Source: RYN-230 sp036509255 (lineage in GTDB: Bacteria; Actinomycetota; Actinomycetes; Streptosporangiales; Streptosporangiaceae). From it: 64,000 nucleotides of DNA. Made by a program: the position numbers and the translations under genes. A model generated the notes under the pieces. That model did no database searches, was not told where the DNA came from, and worked only from the letters and a program-made list of their open reading frames with translations. This document shows, piece after piece, positions 25,134 to 35,318 of this stretch. The first letter of the stretch is position 1, and each line of letters opens with the position of its first letter. The DNA lies in the NCBI GenBank assembly GCA_036509255.1, contig DATCFY010000232.1, forward strand, positions 6,831 to 70,830, read 5' to 3'.

Positions 25134-25928
25134 ATGCCAACCCCGGAGGTCCTCATTTACCGCCTGGTCTTGTGGAACATTGATCTGACCCTGATGGACG
25201 TCGGCCGGATCACCCGCGAGGCGTACGCCGTGGCGTTCCGCCGGGCCACCGGGCGGTCACTGAGACAGCTGCCGCAGCTGCCCGGGCGGATGGAATCAGA
25301 GATCTTCTTCGACGCGCTCGCGCTGAACGAGGCCGGTCCGGGCGCAGCCGCGGGGGCTGGCCCGGGCGGGGTTGACGGGGGAGCCGGGGCGACCGGCCTG
25401 GGCGGTGAGGAACTGCTGGCCCGGTTCAGCTTCGAGCTGGCCAACGCGTTCGCGGCCCGCCGCGACCTGCTGCGGGAGCAGGGACGGTTGCTGCCCGGCG
25501 CCGCTGAGGCGGTGGCCGAGGTGGGAGCCCGGCACGGGGTGGTGCAGACCGTGCTGACCGGCACGATCAAGCCGAACGCGATCGAGAAGCTGCGTGCTTT
25601 CGGCCTTGAGCAGTTCTTCGACCTTGAGATCGGCGGGTACGGGTCGCAGGTGTACCCGAAGGGCGCCCAGCTGATGATGACCCGCAGCCGGGCGGCCGAC
25701 AAGTACGGCACCCGGTTCGACGAGGACGCCACCGTCTACATCGCCGATTCCACTCGTGACGTGGAGGCCGCCAGCACCGGCGGAGCGCGGTGCCTGGCCG
25801 TCGCTACCGGCCGCTCCACCGTGAGCGAGCTGCGGAAGGCCGGGGCCGACGTGGTCTTCGACGATCTGTCCAGCACCGCGGCCGTGGTGCACGCGGTAGA
25901 CCGGCTGACGCTGGCCGTCGCGGGCTGA
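25134..25928 (+). CDS. HAD superfamily protein with Asn in place of the nucleophilic Asp
   Basis: 264 residues from ATG25134 (ATG25116 and ATG25074 are alternatives; TAGGCT at 25106-25111 suggests transcription starts near 25118). Overall HAD-IA architecture, but motif I reads LVLWNIDLTLMD: Asn15 replaces the Asp that forms the phospho-enzyme, while Asp17 remains. Motif II is TVLTGT, motif III likely in KGAQLMMTR and motif IV YIADSTRDV. A Gly/Ala-rich insertion lies near residues 66-90. It may be inactive as a phosphatase and bind a ligand, or be an unusual enzyme. Confidence 0.75.
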   Translation: MPTPEVLIYRLVLWNIDLTLMDVGRITREAYAVAFRRATGRSLRQLPQLPGRMESEIFFDALALNEAGPGAAAGAGPGGVDGGAGATGLGGEELLARFSFELANAFAARRDLLREQGRLLPGAAEAVAEVGARHGVVQTVLTGTIKPNAIEKLRAFGLEQFFDLEIGGYGSQVYPKGAQLMMTRSRAADKYGTRFDEDATVYIADSTRDVEAASTGGARCLAVATGRSTVSELRKAGADVVFDDLSSTAAVVHAVDRLTLAVAG

Positions 25929-26023
25929 GGCTCGCCGGGGGGGCGGTCCGCGCCTGGCTGGGCGGGTCTGCGCCGGGCCGGGGCCGCTCTGGGCGGGCGG
26001 GATCGGCCGGGATTCGGCCGAGT

Positions 26024-26099
26024 GGCGCTGGAGCCGGGTGGCGCTGGAGCCGGGTGGTGCCGGGGCCGGGTGGTGCCGGGGCCGGGCGGTGCCGGGCGG
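26024..26099. repeat. 16-bp tandem repeat upstream of chrA
   Basis: Four contiguous 16-bp units (GGCGCTGGAGCCGGGT type, then GGTGCCGGGGCCGGGT) at 26024, 26040, 26056 and 26072, with a partial fifth unit. They end just before the -10 box TAAGGT (26102-26107) of chrA, so copy number could influence its promoter. Confidence 0.8.
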
Positions 26100-26113
26100 C
26101 GTAAGGTGGCCGC

Positions 26114-27415
26114 GTGCCCGAGCAGACCGCCGGGGAGCCGCCCTCTGCCGGAACGCCGCCCGTCCCGCTGATCACGATCATCCGTGAGTGGGGCCGGATC
26201 GGTTGCCTCGGGTTCGGCGGCCCGCCAGCGCACATCGCGTTGCTGCGCCGGCTGTGCGTGGAGGACCGGCAGTGGCTGCCGCCCGGCGACTTCGAGGACG
26301 GTCTGGCCGCCTGCAACCTGCTGCCCGGACCGGCTTCGACTCAGCTGGCCATCTTCTGCGCCTGGCGCCTGCGCGGGCCAGCCGGGGCGATCCTCGGCGG
26401 AATCTGCTTCATCGTGCCCGGCCTGGTGATCATCCTCGGGCTCGCGGCCCTGTTCCTGGCCCCCCGGCCACCGGGCTGGATCAGCGGCGTCGCGGCCGGG
26501 GCGGGCGCGGCCGTGCCCGCGGTGGCCGTGGCCGCCGCGGCGGGCCTCCTCCCGGCCAGCTGGCGGCGGGCAGGTAACTCCCGGGCGGGTGGCTTCCAGG
26601 CGGCTGACCTGGGGGCCGGGGCCCCCGGGGCCCCCGGGGATCCCCCGGCGGGGGAGAGCCAACCGGGGAACCGTGCCGCACACGGCCGCTGGATCGGCTA
26701 CCTGGTGGCCGGCGGGGTGGCCGCCGCGACCGTCGGTCCGTGGCTGGTGCTCGTCCTCGCGGCCTGCGGGCTAATCGAGGTTGCGGTGCGCACCTCGCGC
26801 GGGCGCGGGCCGCGCAGCGAACCCAGGCCTTCCGGGCTGCCCGCGGCCATGCTGCCGCTAGCCGCCGCGGTGCCGGCCGCGGCTGGCCTGCTCGCGGTGG
26901 CCTGGGAGGGTTTCAAGGTGGGTGCCCTCTCCTACGGGGGCGGCTTCGTGATCATCCCGCTGATGCAGCATGACGCGGTGCACACCTACCACTGGATGAC
27001 CGCGGGCCAGTTCCTCAGCGCGGTCGCACTCGGCCAGGTCACTCCCGGCCCAGTGGTGCAGACTGTCGCGGTGGTCGGGTACGCGGCGGCTGGCCTGGGC
27101 GGCGGTCTGCTCGCCGCGCTGGTCGCCTTCGCTCCCTCGTTCCTGTTCGTGCTCGGCGGCGGCCGGTACTTCGACCGGCTCCGATCCAGCGCGGCCGTGC
27201 AGGCCTTCCTGACCGGAGCCGGGCCGGCCGCCATCGGTGCCATCGCCGGGGCCGCGATCCCGCTGGCCCTCGGCCTCATGCATCTGTGGCAGGTCGGCGT
27301 GCTCGCGCTCGCGGCGGCCTGGCTGCTCGGCGTGCGGCGTGGCGTGGTGAGCGCGATTGTGGGAGCCGCGGGGCTCGGGCTGCTGGCGTTCGCCGCCGGG
27401 GCGCCCGTGGGGTGA
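26114..27415 (+). CDS. chrA: Chromate transporter (CHR family, two-domain ChrA)
   Basis: 433 residues, a bidomain CHR protein with about ten transmembrane segments. The first CHR repeat has GRIGCLGFGGPPAHIALL and the second has FKVGALSYGGGFVIIPLMQ with LGQVTPGPV. A hydrophilic Gly/Pro linker of about 60 residues joins the halves. Family members export chromate, possibly by sulfate-linked exchange. GTG26114 sits six bases after TAAGGT, so the mRNA is probably leaderless. No regulator is adjacent; upstream 16-bp tandem repeats abut the promoter. Confidence 0.9.
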   Translation: MPEQTAGEPPSAGTPPVPLITIIREWGRIGCLGFGGPPAHIALLRRLCVEDRQWLPPGDFEDGLAACNLLPGPASTQLAIFCAWRLRGPAGAILGGICFIVPGLVIILGLAALFLAPRPPGWISGVAAGAGAAVPAVAVAAAAGLLPASWRRAGNSRAGGFQAADLGAGAPGAPGDPPAGESQPGNRAAHGRWIGYLVAGGVAAATVGPWLVLVLAACGLIEVAVRTSRGRGPRSEPRPSGLPAAMLPLAAAVPAAAGLLAVAWEGFKVGALSYGGGFVIIPLMQHDAVHTYHWMTAGQFLSAVALGQVTPGPVVQTVAVVGYAAAGLGGGLLAALVAFAPSFLFVLGGGRYFDRLRSSAAVQAFLTGAGPAAIGAIAGAAIPLALGLMHLWQVGVLALAAAWLLGVRRGVVSAIVGAAGLGLLAFAAGAPVG

Positions 27416-27477
27416 GCGAGACGGCGGGGTGAGCAGGACAGCCCGGACAGCGGCGTGGGTCAGCGCTGCCCGCGTGA

Positions 27478-27923
27478 TCACCAGCTCCCGCCGCTGCCTC
27501 CCCCGACCATCCCGCCGCCCATCCCGCCGAAGCCGCCCCCGTATCCGCTCTCGTAGCCCGCGTAGGCGGCGGCGGCCGTCGCGCGATGCTGCACCGGGGG
27601 TGGCGGCGCGTAAGAGCTGATGGCGGCCTGGTCCGGGGCCCCGTCCGGGCTGGACACGCGGATGCCGCTGATCGGGAACTCCCGGTCCTGGCCGGCGTTG
27701 ACCGGCTGCAGGTACGGCAGGTCGCGCTAGATGCCGTGGCGGCGGTCGGCCCCGAAGTCGTAGCGGATTGTTCCTGGATCTGTACCGAGCCGCCGGGCTC
27801 GATCACGGCGCTGACCGCATACGACGTGATGTGCTCGGTTCCCGCCTGGGCCGGCGCGGCTAATCCGGGGGCCAGGCCCAGCGTGCAGCAGCCGCTCAGG
27901 ACGGCCAGGCTGGCCGCCGCCAC
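27478..27923 (-). pseudogene. DUF2207 membrane protein remnant
   Basis: The minus strand retains a signal-like N-terminus and TSYAVSAVIEPGGSVQIQEQ, typical of DUF2207 proteins. After that the frame shifts to IRYDFGADRRHGI and meets a TAG where Tyr is expected, before RDLPYLQPVNAG. It then jumps within about 35 residues to a C-terminal Gly-rich tail (GYGGGFGGMGGGM) ending at 27478. A normal DUF2207 protein is several hundred residues long, so the membrane domain is deleted. At least three lesions (frameshift, nonsense codon, internal deletion) show a dead gene. The start given is GTG27923; an ATG nearby is out of frame. Confidence 0.65.
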
Positions 27924-28076
27924 GCCGCCCGCATGTTCATGGCATGAGGATAAGCACTGGGGCCGCAGTCGGGAAGACCGCCGCAGGGTGGCCGGCAGCG
28001 GCGGGGTGAGCTTGACCACACCCTGGGCTGCGCGGCTCTCGTTGCCATGCGGGGGCGGACCCTTGATGCTTGGGTT

Positions 28077-30182
28077 ATGCCAAGAAACGACGAGGTGACG
28101 CGGCTGCTCGGCAGCGATTACGGCGAGGTGCTCTGGGAGCCGGGGCCGGAGGTTATCGACCAGGCCCGGATCACCCAGTACCTACGCTGGCTGGCCGAGC
28201 ATCACGGTGTCGCCGCCGCTGACTACCAGGATCTGTGGGAGTGGTCGGTCGGCGAGCCGGGTGCCTTCTGGGACTCGCTGTGGGAGTACTTCCGGGTGCT
28301 CGGGCAGCGCGGCGACGGTCCCGCCCTGAGCGGGCAGCTGCCCGACGCCACCTGGTTTCCTGGCGCCACGCTGAACTACGCGCGGAACGCGCTGCGCACA
28401 GCCCGCACCGACCCCGGCCGCGTCGCGATCATCGCCTGCGCGGAGGATGCCCCGCAGCGGACCTACACCTATGGCGAGCTGGCTACCGAGGTGGGCCGGG
28501 TCCGCGGGGCGCTGCGCGCGCTTGGCGTCGGCCAGGGGGACCGGGTGGCCGCGTTCTTGCCGAACATCCCCGAGGCGCTTATCGGGTTGCTGGCTACGGC
28601 CAGCCTGGGGGCCATCTGGTCGTCGTGCTCGCCGGATTTCGGGGCGCACAGCGTGATCGACCGGTTCGCGCAGATCCGGCCCACCGTGCTGCTCGCGGTG
28701 GGTGGCTACCGCTACGGTGGCAAGGACTACAGCCGGGACGAGGCCGTCAGCGAGATCGTCGCGGGGCTGCCGGGCCTGGCCGCGCTGATTATGGTGGATG
28801 GCCCGGCCGCTGCCGCGGCGGACAGTGCCCCGGCCGGGCCGGGCCCGGCCACCCGGGCCGCCGCTGACCAGGCTGGGGTGCGCACGTTCAGCTGGGCTGA
28901 GCTCCCGGCCGCGGCCGGCGACGGCCAGCCGGAGTTCGTCGAGGTCCCGTTCGACCACCCGCTGTGGGTGCTGTACTCGTCCGGCACCACCGGGCTGCCC
29001 AAGGCGATCATGCATGGTCACGGCGGGATCGTCCTGGAGCACCTCAAGGCGGTGGGCCTGCATCAGGATCTCGGTCCGGGTGACGTGTTCTTCTGGTACA
29101 CGACCACCGGCTGGATGATGTGGAACTACCTGGCCGGCGGGCTGCTGGCGGGGGCGACCGTGGTGCTCTACGACGGCAGCGCCACCTACCCCGGCACCGA
29201 CGCGCTGTGGCGGCTCGCCGAGCAGGCCGGGGTGACCTACTTCGGAACCGGCGCGCCCTACCTGCTGACCTGCGCCAAAGCCGGGCTGGCCCCGGGCCGC
29301 GAGCTGGATCTGTCCGCGCTGCGCGGCATCGGGTCCACCGGATCCCCGCTGCCGCCCGAGGGCTTCCGCTGGGTCTACCAGGACGTGAGCGCGGACGCGC
29401 AGCTCGGGTCGTTCTCCGGCGGCACCGATGTGTGCACCGGGTTCGTGGGGCCCAGCCCGTTGCTGCCCGTGCGGGCCGGCCTTATCGCGGGCCGGAGCCT
29501 GGGGGCCAAGGTGGAGGCCTTCGACGCCGCCGGGAAGCCGGTCACCGGGGAGGTCGGCGAGCTCGTCATCACCGCACCGATGCCGTCTATGCCGGTCGGC
29601 TTCTGGAACGATCCTGACGGCGCGAGATACCACTCCAGTTACTTCGCCGCCTATCCTGGGGTGTGGCGGCACGGTGACTGGATCACCATACTGCCGGACG
29701 GCGGATGCGTGATCTACGGGCGTTCGGACGCCACCCTGAACCGCGGTGGTGTGCGGATGGGCACCAGCGAGTTCTACCGGGTGGTAGAGCGGCTGCCGGA
29801 GGTCACCGACAGCCTGGTGGTCGATACCGGGCAGCTGGGCCGCCCGGGGCGGCTGGTGCTTTACGTGGTGCTGGCCGAGGGACGCGACCTCGACGACGAC
29901 CTGACCGGGCAGCTCCGGAGCGCGCTGCGCGGCGAACTGTCCCCCCGGCACGTGCCCGACGAGATCCACCAGGTGCCCGGGATTCCGCGGACGCTGTCTG
30001 GGAAGAAGCTGGAAGTCCCGGTGCGCAAGATCCTGCTCGGCACGCCGGTCGCGGAGGCGGCCGACCTGGACGCGCTGGCCAATCCCGAGGTGCTGGGACT
30101 TTTCGCACCTCAGGAGGAGCCCCGCGTAGAGTCGGGGGCGAGCGATGCGCAGCCATCAACGGCGATTGAGGGAAACGCGTGA
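28077..30182 (+). CDS. Acetoacetyl-CoA synthetase (acetoacetate-CoA ligase)
   Basis: 701 residues of the adenylate-forming ANL superfamily. ATP-binding YSSGTTGLPKAIMHGHGG and the acetoacetyl-specific N-terminal features WFPGATLNYARNAL and GAIWSSCSPDFG are present, along with the catalytic Lys near the C-terminus (LSGKKLEVPVRK). It activates acetoacetate with ATP and CoA for ketone-body or polyhydroxybutyrate use. ATG28077 fits family length. The stop overlaps the glutamate dehydrogenase start (GTGA), so these two are translated together. Confidence 0.92.
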   Translation: MPRNDEVTRLLGSDYGEVLWEPGPEVIDQARITQYLRWLAEHHGVAAADYQDLWEWSVGEPGAFWDSLWEYFRVLGQRGDGPALSGQLPDATWFPGATLNYARNALRTARTDPGRVAIIACAEDAPQRTYTYGELATEVGRVRGALRALGVGQGDRVAAFLPNIPEALIGLLATASLGAIWSSCSPDFGAHSVIDRFAQIRPTVLLAVGGYRYGGKDYSRDEAVSEIVAGLPGLAALIMVDGPAAAAADSAPAGPGPATRAAADQAGVRTFSWAELPAAAGDGQPEFVEVPFDHPLWVLYSSGTTGLPKAIMHGHGGIVLEHLKAVGLHQDLGPGDVFFWYTTTGWMMWNYLAGGLLAGATVVLYDGSATYPGTDALWRLAEQAGVTYFGTGAPYLLTCAKAGLAPGRELDLSALRGIGSTGSPLPPEGFRWVYQDVSADAQLGSFSGGTDVCTGFVGPSPLLPVRAGLIAGRSLGAKVEAFDAAGKPVTGEVGELVITAPMPSMPVGFWNDPDGARYHSSYFAAYPGVWRHGDWITILPDGGCVIYGRSDATLNRGGVRMGTSEFYRVVERLPEVTDSLVVDTGQLGRPGRLVLYVVLAEGRDLDDDLTGQLRSALRGELSPRHVPDEIHQVPGIPRTLSGKKLEVPVRKILLGTPVAEAADLDALANPEVLGLFAPQEEPRVESGASDAQPSTAIEGNA

Positions 30183-33100
30183 CAACACCACAATGGCGTG
30201 GTGCGGCACCATTGAGTGACGACCCGTCTACGGACAAGGAAGCCTTGCTGGCCGAGGCGGCCGGGGCGGTCAGCGCCGAGGAACTGTCCGGCCTGCGCGT
30301 CGGCGATCTGCTCGGCTACCTCCGGGCGTACTACCGGCACGTCCCGGTCGAGGATCTCGCTGCGGCCGGCCCCGGCCCTGTCGCCGCAGCCGCGCTGGAG
30401 CAGGCCAGGCTCGCCGCCCACCGGCCGCAGGGCCGGGCCCTGGTCCGGGTACGGCCCGCCGGCTCGCCCGGAGCGTTCGACCCGTCCCGCCGGGTGGTCG
30501 ACATCGTCACCGACGACATGCCGTTCCTGGTCGATTCGGTGACCATGGAACTGGCCCGGCACGGCCTGGACAGCGACCACATCCTGCATCCCCAGCTGCT
30601 GGTCCGCCGGGACGTGAGCGGGTCGCTGCACGACGTGTGCGGCCCGCTCCAGGGGGGCGGCCGCGACCATGACCAGATGGCTGAATCCTGGACGCACATC
30701 GAGATCGGGGGCGCTGGCGCCGACGGCACGTCCGCGCGCAACTCAGCCGCCGAGCTCGAGCAGGACCTGCACCGGGTGCTGCAGGACGTCCGGGTCGCGG
30801 TCGAGGACTACCCGCGGATGCAGGCAAGGGCCACCTGGCTGGCCGACCGGCTGGCCGCGGAAGGCGCCGGGGCCCCGGCTGAGACCGTGGCCCTGCTGCG
30901 CTGGCTGGCCGACAACCACTTCACCTTCCTCGGCTACCGGGAGTACGACCTGGTGGACGGGCCGGATGGGATGGCGCTGCTCGCGCAGCCCGGCACCGGC
31001 CTGGGGATCTTGCGGCACGACAAGAGGGGCTCCGTATCCTTCGCCGCGCTGCCCCCTGAAGTCCGGAACCGGGCCCGCGACCGGCAGCGCCTCATTCTGA
31101 CCAAAGCCAACTCCCGGTCCACCGTGCACCGGCCCAACTACCTGGACTACATCGCGGTCAAGCGGATCAATGACGTGGGTGAGGTGGTCGGCGAGCACCG
31201 CTTCCTCGGACTGTTCACGCACGCCGCGTACCACGAGAGCATCACCCGCGTCCCGGTGCTGCGGCGCAAGCTGGCTAGCGTGCTGGAGGCGGCCGGGATG
31301 CCCGCGGACAGCCACGACGGCCAGGACCTGACCGAGATCCTGGAGGGCTACCCGCGCGAGGAGCTCTTCCAGATCTCCGTGCCCGAGCTGACCCCGATCG
31401 CGCTGGGCGTGCTTGCCCTGCGGGAACGCCGCCAGACCCGGCTGTTCCTGCGCCGGGACGTCTACGGCCGGTACATGTCGTGCCTGGTGTACCTGCCCCG
31501 CGACCGTTACACCACGGCGGTGCGGCTGCGCGCCCAGGAGATCCTGCGCGAAGCGTTCTACGGCGCGGCGGTGGAGTACAGCGCGACCGTCGGCGAATCG
31601 GCGCTGGCCCGGCTGCACGTCGTGGTGCGGGCCGAGCGCGGCCGCCGGCTGCCCCAGGTGGACACGGCGGTCCTGGAGGCCAAGCTGGCCGCCGCGGTCC
31701 GCTCCTGGGACGAGGACCTCGCCGCCGAGGCGCTGGCCCGGCTCGGCGAGGAGGAGGCGGGGGAGTTGCTTGCCCACTGGGCGGCGGCCATCCCGGAGAC
31801 TTATAAGACGGACGTGCCCGCGGCCTACGCGGTGAGCGACCTCATCCGGGTGCGCGGCATGCTCGGGTCCGGCACGCCGGTGGCCTTCGACTTGTGGGAG
31901 GCCGAGGGCTTCTCCGGCGGGAAACCCGCCGAGGATGCCGGGCAGCCAACCTCGGACGACCGGCCGCGCGTCTGGCGGCTCACCATCTACCGGACCGGAT
32001 CGCCGATCACCCTCACCGATGTGCTGCCGCGGCTGCACCATCTGGGGGTTGAGGTGGTGGACGAGCACCCGTACGAGTTCTCCGGGCCAGGACTTCCCGC
32101 CCGGTTCTGGATCTACGACTTCGGGCTGCGTCCCACCCGCACCCGGTCTGACGCGTCCGCGCGGCCCACGGCCACGGCGAGCCCTACGGCTCCGGCGGGC
32201 CCCGCGTCCGCGCAGCCGTCGTCTGCGGCGCCGCCCCATCCGGGGCCGGTCAAAGGGCTGGTCGAGGACACGCTCGACGCTCTGTGGCGCAACCAGATCG
32301 AGGACGATGGCTTCAACGCCCTGGTGCTGGACGCCCACCTGAGCTGGCGCCAGGTCATGGTGCTGCGCGCCTACGCCAAGTACCTGCGGCAGGCCGGTAC
32401 CCGGTTCAGTCACTCCTACATCGAGCGGGTGCTGCGCTCCAACACCACGGTGACGCGGCTGCTGGTGCGGCTGTTCGAGTCCCGGTTCGACCCGGCCCGG
32501 CAGGCCGGGCAGACCGAGCGCAGCGAGGCCATCACCGAGGAGATCCGCGGCGAGCTCGACGACGTGGCCGTGCTCGATCACGACCGGGTGCTGCGCGCCT
32601 ACCTGGGCCTGATCCTGGCCACCCTGCGGACGAACTACTTCGCTGACCATGCGGCCGGGCACACGCCCGGCGCCGGCCTGGGGGAGGTTCCTTACCTGGT
32701 GGTCAAGCTGGACGCGGCGGCCGTACCCGACCTGCCCGCGCCCCGGCCGAAGTTCGAGCTGTTCGTCTACTCACCCCGGCTGGAAGCGGTGCACCTGAGG
32801 TTCGGCGCGGTGGCCCGGGGCGGGCTGCGCTGGTCGGACCGCAGCGAGGACTTCCGCACCGAGATCCTGGGGCTGGCCAAAGCACAGGAGGTTAAGAACT
32901 CCGTCATCGTGCCGTCCGGCGCCAAGGGCGGCTTCGTCTGCAAGCAGCTGCCCGACGCCGCGGACCGGGACGCCTACCAGGCCGAGGTGCTGGACTGCTA
33001 CCGGACATTCATCAGCGCCATGCTGGAGGTCACCGACAACCTGCAGGCCGGCCGGGTTGTACCGCCGCCTGGGGTGGTCCGGTACGACGGGGACGACCCC

Positions 33101-35236
33101 TACCTGGTGGTCGCGGCGGACAAGGGCACCGCGACGTTCTCCGACACCGCCAATGAGATCGCGCAGAGTTACGGCTACTGGCTGGGTGACGCGTTCGCTT
33201 CGGGCGGGTCCGAGGGCTACGACCACAAGAAGATGGCCATCACCGCCCTCGGCGCGTGGGAATCGGTCAAGTTCCACTTCGCCATCCTGGACCTCGACGT
33301 GGACGCCACGGACTTCACGGTCGCCGGGATCGGGGACATGTCGGGCGACGTCTTCGGCAACGGGATGCTGCTCTCCGAGCACATCAAGCTGGTAGCGGCG
33401 TTCGACCACCGGCACATCTTCATCGACCCGTCACCCGACCCGGCAGCCAGCTTCGCCGAACGGCGGCGGCTGTTTGAGCTGCCCCGTTCCTCCTGGGCCG
33501 ACTACGACCCCACAGTCATCTCCGCCGGCGGTGGCGTCTGGTCGCGCACGATGAAGTCCGTGTCCGTCGCCCCGGCGGCCGCCGGGGCGCTGGGCCTGGG
33601 CAGCGACGTCCGCGCGCTCTCCCCGGACCAGCTGATCTCCGCGATCCTCGCCGCCCCGGTGGACCTGCTCTGGAACGGCGGGGTGGGCACGTACGTGAAG
33701 GCCAGCACCCAGCCGCACGCCGACGCCGGGGACCGGGCCAATGACGCGGTCCGGATTGACGCCCCCGCGGTCCGGGCCAAGGTGATCGCCGAGGGCGGCA
33801 ACCTGGGTGTGACGCAGGCCGCCCGGATCGAGTACGCGCTCGCCGGCGGCCTGATCAACACCGATTTCATCGACAACTCCGCCGGGGTAGACACCTCCGA
33901 CCATGAGGTGAACATCAAGGTCCTGCTGGCAGACAGGGTGAGCCGCGGGGAGCTGGGCGCAGCGGCGCGCAACCACCTGCTCCAGGAGATGACCGACGAG
34001 GTCGCGGCGCTGGTCCTGCGGCACAATTACCACCAGAACCGGGCCCTGGCCTCGTCCCGGTCCCAGGCGGCGGAGATGCTGCACGTGCACACGCGGTTGA
34101 TGCGGAAGATGGCGCGGGACGGGCGGCTCCGCCGGAAGCTGGAAGTGCTGCCAGGGGACAAGGAGATCGCCGAGCGCCGGTCGGCCGGCCTGGGGCTGAC
34201 CGGGCCGGAGTTCGCCGTGCTGCTGGCCCAGGTCAAGATCGCGGCCGAGGAGGAGATGCTGGCCTCGCCCCTGCCTGACGACCCCTACCTGCAGTCGGTG
34301 CTCACCGCCTACTTCCCGGAGCCGCTGCGCGAGTCGTTCGCCGACCAGATGCGCGCCCACCCGCTGCGCCGGGAGATCATCACCACCGAGGTCGTCAACG
34401 ACATGGTGGACCGTTCCGGGACGACGTTCCTGTTCCGGATGAATGAGGAAACCGGGGCGTCGGTCCCCGACATCACCTGCGCCTGGCTGGTCGCGCGCCG
34501 GGTCTTCGACCTGGCCGGATTCTGGGCCCAGGTGGAGGCCCTGGACGGCCAGGTGGAAGTGTCCACGCAGCTGGCGCTCCTGCTGGAAGGGCACAAGCTC
34601 GCCGAGCGTGCCACCCGGTGGCTGCTCAACAATCGCCGGCCGCCGTTCGACATCGCCGAGACCATCGACTTCTTCTCCGGCGGAGTGCTCACTGTCTCGT
34701 CCGGCCTGCCCAAGCTGCTCACCGGCCGGGACCGCTCCGGGTATAGCGACCGGCTGGAGTCCTTCACCGCCCGCGGTGTCCCCGCTGGGCTCGCCGAGCA
34801 AGTGGGTGCCATGGTTCCCGCCTACTCCGCCTTCGACCTGGTCGAGATCGCCGCGGCGACCGGCCGCAGCGTGGAGGAGACCGCCGAGGTCTACTTCGAC
34901 CTGGCCGAGCGGCTGCAGATCACCCGGCTGCGGGACCGGATCACCGCGCTGCTGCGCGACGACCGGTGGAACACGATGGCGCGCGCCGCGCTCCGCGACG
35001 ACCTCTACGCGGCCCACGCGGCCATCACCCGGGAGGTGCTCCAGGTGACCGGCCCGGGCAGCCCCGAGGAGCGCCTCGCCGACTGGGCCCGGCGCAACGA
35101 GCCCGCCGTCCAGCGCTCGGGGCAGACCCTGACCGAGATCTGGGAGAGCGACCGGTTCACTGTCGCGATGCTGTCGGTGGCGGTGCGTGCAATTCGCACT
35201 CTGGTGGACGCCAGTTCGCTGCCGGAACATCCTTGA
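30179..35236 (+). CDS. gdh: NAD-specific glutamate dehydrogenase, large (180 kDa) type
   Basis: 1685 residues, the L_180 class found in actinobacteria and proteobacteria. N-terminal ACT-like regulatory regions come first (about residues 90-600, with DDMPFLVDSVTMELARHGLD and FLGYREYDL). Then comes a Ser/Pro/Ala-rich linker near residues 650-700. The catalytic domain has Lys916 in VPSGAKGGFVCK, GGLRWSDRSEDF and the dinucleotide segment VIAEGGNLGVTQAARIEYA. It oxidatively deaminates glutamate to 2-oxoglutarate, linking amino-acid catabolism (for example PruA product) to the TCA cycle. Coupled to acetoacetyl-CoA synthetase by a four-base overlap. Confidence 0.95.
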   Translation: MTTPQWRGAAPLSDDPSTDKEALLAEAAGAVSAEELSGLRVGDLLGYLRAYYRHVPVEDLAAAGPGPVAAAALEQARLAAHRPQGRALVRVRPAGSPGAFDPSRRVVDIVTDDMPFLVDSVTMELARHGLDSDHILHPQLLVRRDVSGSLHDVCGPLQGGGRDHDQMAESWTHIEIGGAGADGTSARNSAAELEQDLHRVLQDVRVAVEDYPRMQARATWLADRLAAEGAGAPAETVALLRWLADNHFTFLGYREYDLVDGPDGMALLAQPGTGLGILRHDKRGSVSFAALPPEVRNRARDRQRLILTKANSRSTVHRPNYLDYIAVKRINDVGEVVGEHRFLGLFTHAAYHESITRVPVLRRKLASVLEAAGMPADSHDGQDLTEILEGYPREELFQISVPELTPIALGVLALRERRQTRLFLRRDVYGRYMSCLVYLPRDRYTTAVRLRAQEILREAFYGAAVEYSATVGESALARLHVVVRAERGRRLPQVDTAVLEAKLAAAVRSWDEDLAAEALARLGEEEAGELLAHWAAAIPETYKTDVPAAYAVSDLIRVRGMLGSGTPVAFDLWEAEGFSGGKPAEDAGQPTSDDRPRVWRLTIYRTGSPITLTDVLPRLHHLGVEVVDEHPYEFSGPGLPARFWIYDFGLRPTRTRSDASARPTATASPTAPAGPASAQPSSAAPPHPGPVKGLVEDTLDALWRNQIEDDGFNALVLDAHLSWRQVMVLRAYAKYLRQAGTRFSHSYIERVLRSNTTVTRLLVRLFESRFDPARQAGQTERSEAITEEIRGELDDVAVLDHDRVLRAYLGLILATLRTNYFADHAAGHTPGAGLGEVPYLVVKLDAAAVPDLPAPRPKFELFVYSPRLEAVHLRFGAVARGGLRWSDRSEDFRTEILGLAKAQEVKNSVIVPSGAKGGFVCKQLPDAADRDAYQAEVLDCYRTFISAMLEVTDNLQAGRVVPPPGVVRYDGDDPYLVVAADKGTATFSDTANEIAQSYGYWLGDAFASGGSEGYDHKKMAITALGAWESVKFHFAILDLDVDATDFTVAGIGDMSGDVFGNGMLLSEHIKLVAAFDHRHIFIDPSPDPAASFAERRRLFELPRSSWADYDPTVISAGGGVWSRTMKSVSVAPAAAGALGLGSDVRALSPDQLISAILAAPVDLLWNGGVGTYVKASTQPHADAGDRANDAVRIDAPAVRAKVIAEGGNLGVTQAARIEYALAGGLINTDFIDNSAGVDTSDHEVNIKVLLADRVSRGELGAAARNHLLQEMTDEVAALVLRHNYHQNRALASSRSQAAEMLHVHTRLMRKMARDGRLRRKLEVLPGDKEIAERRSAGLGLTGPEFAVLLAQVKIAAEEEMLASPLPDDPYLQSVLTAYFPEPLRESFADQMRAHPLRREIITTEVVNDMVDRSGTTFLFRMNEETGASVPDITCAWLVARRVFDLAGFWAQVEALDGQVEVSTQLALLLEGHKLAERATRWLLNNRRPPFDIAETIDFFSGGVLTVSSGLPKLLTGRDRSGYSDRLESFTARGVPAGLAEQVGAMVPAYSAFDLVEIAAATGRSVEETAEVYFDLAERLQITRLRDRITALLRDDRWNTMARAALRDDLYAAHAAITREVLQVTGPGSPEERLADWARRNEPAVQRSGQTLTEIWESDRFTVAMLSVAVRAIRTLVDASSLPEHP

Positions 35237-35318
35237 TTTCGCATTTAGCGTAGATCCCGACCCGCCGTTGGCGGGCGATCGTCCTTTCGAATGCCCGCGC
35301 TCGCGTAGGCTTTCCCGC

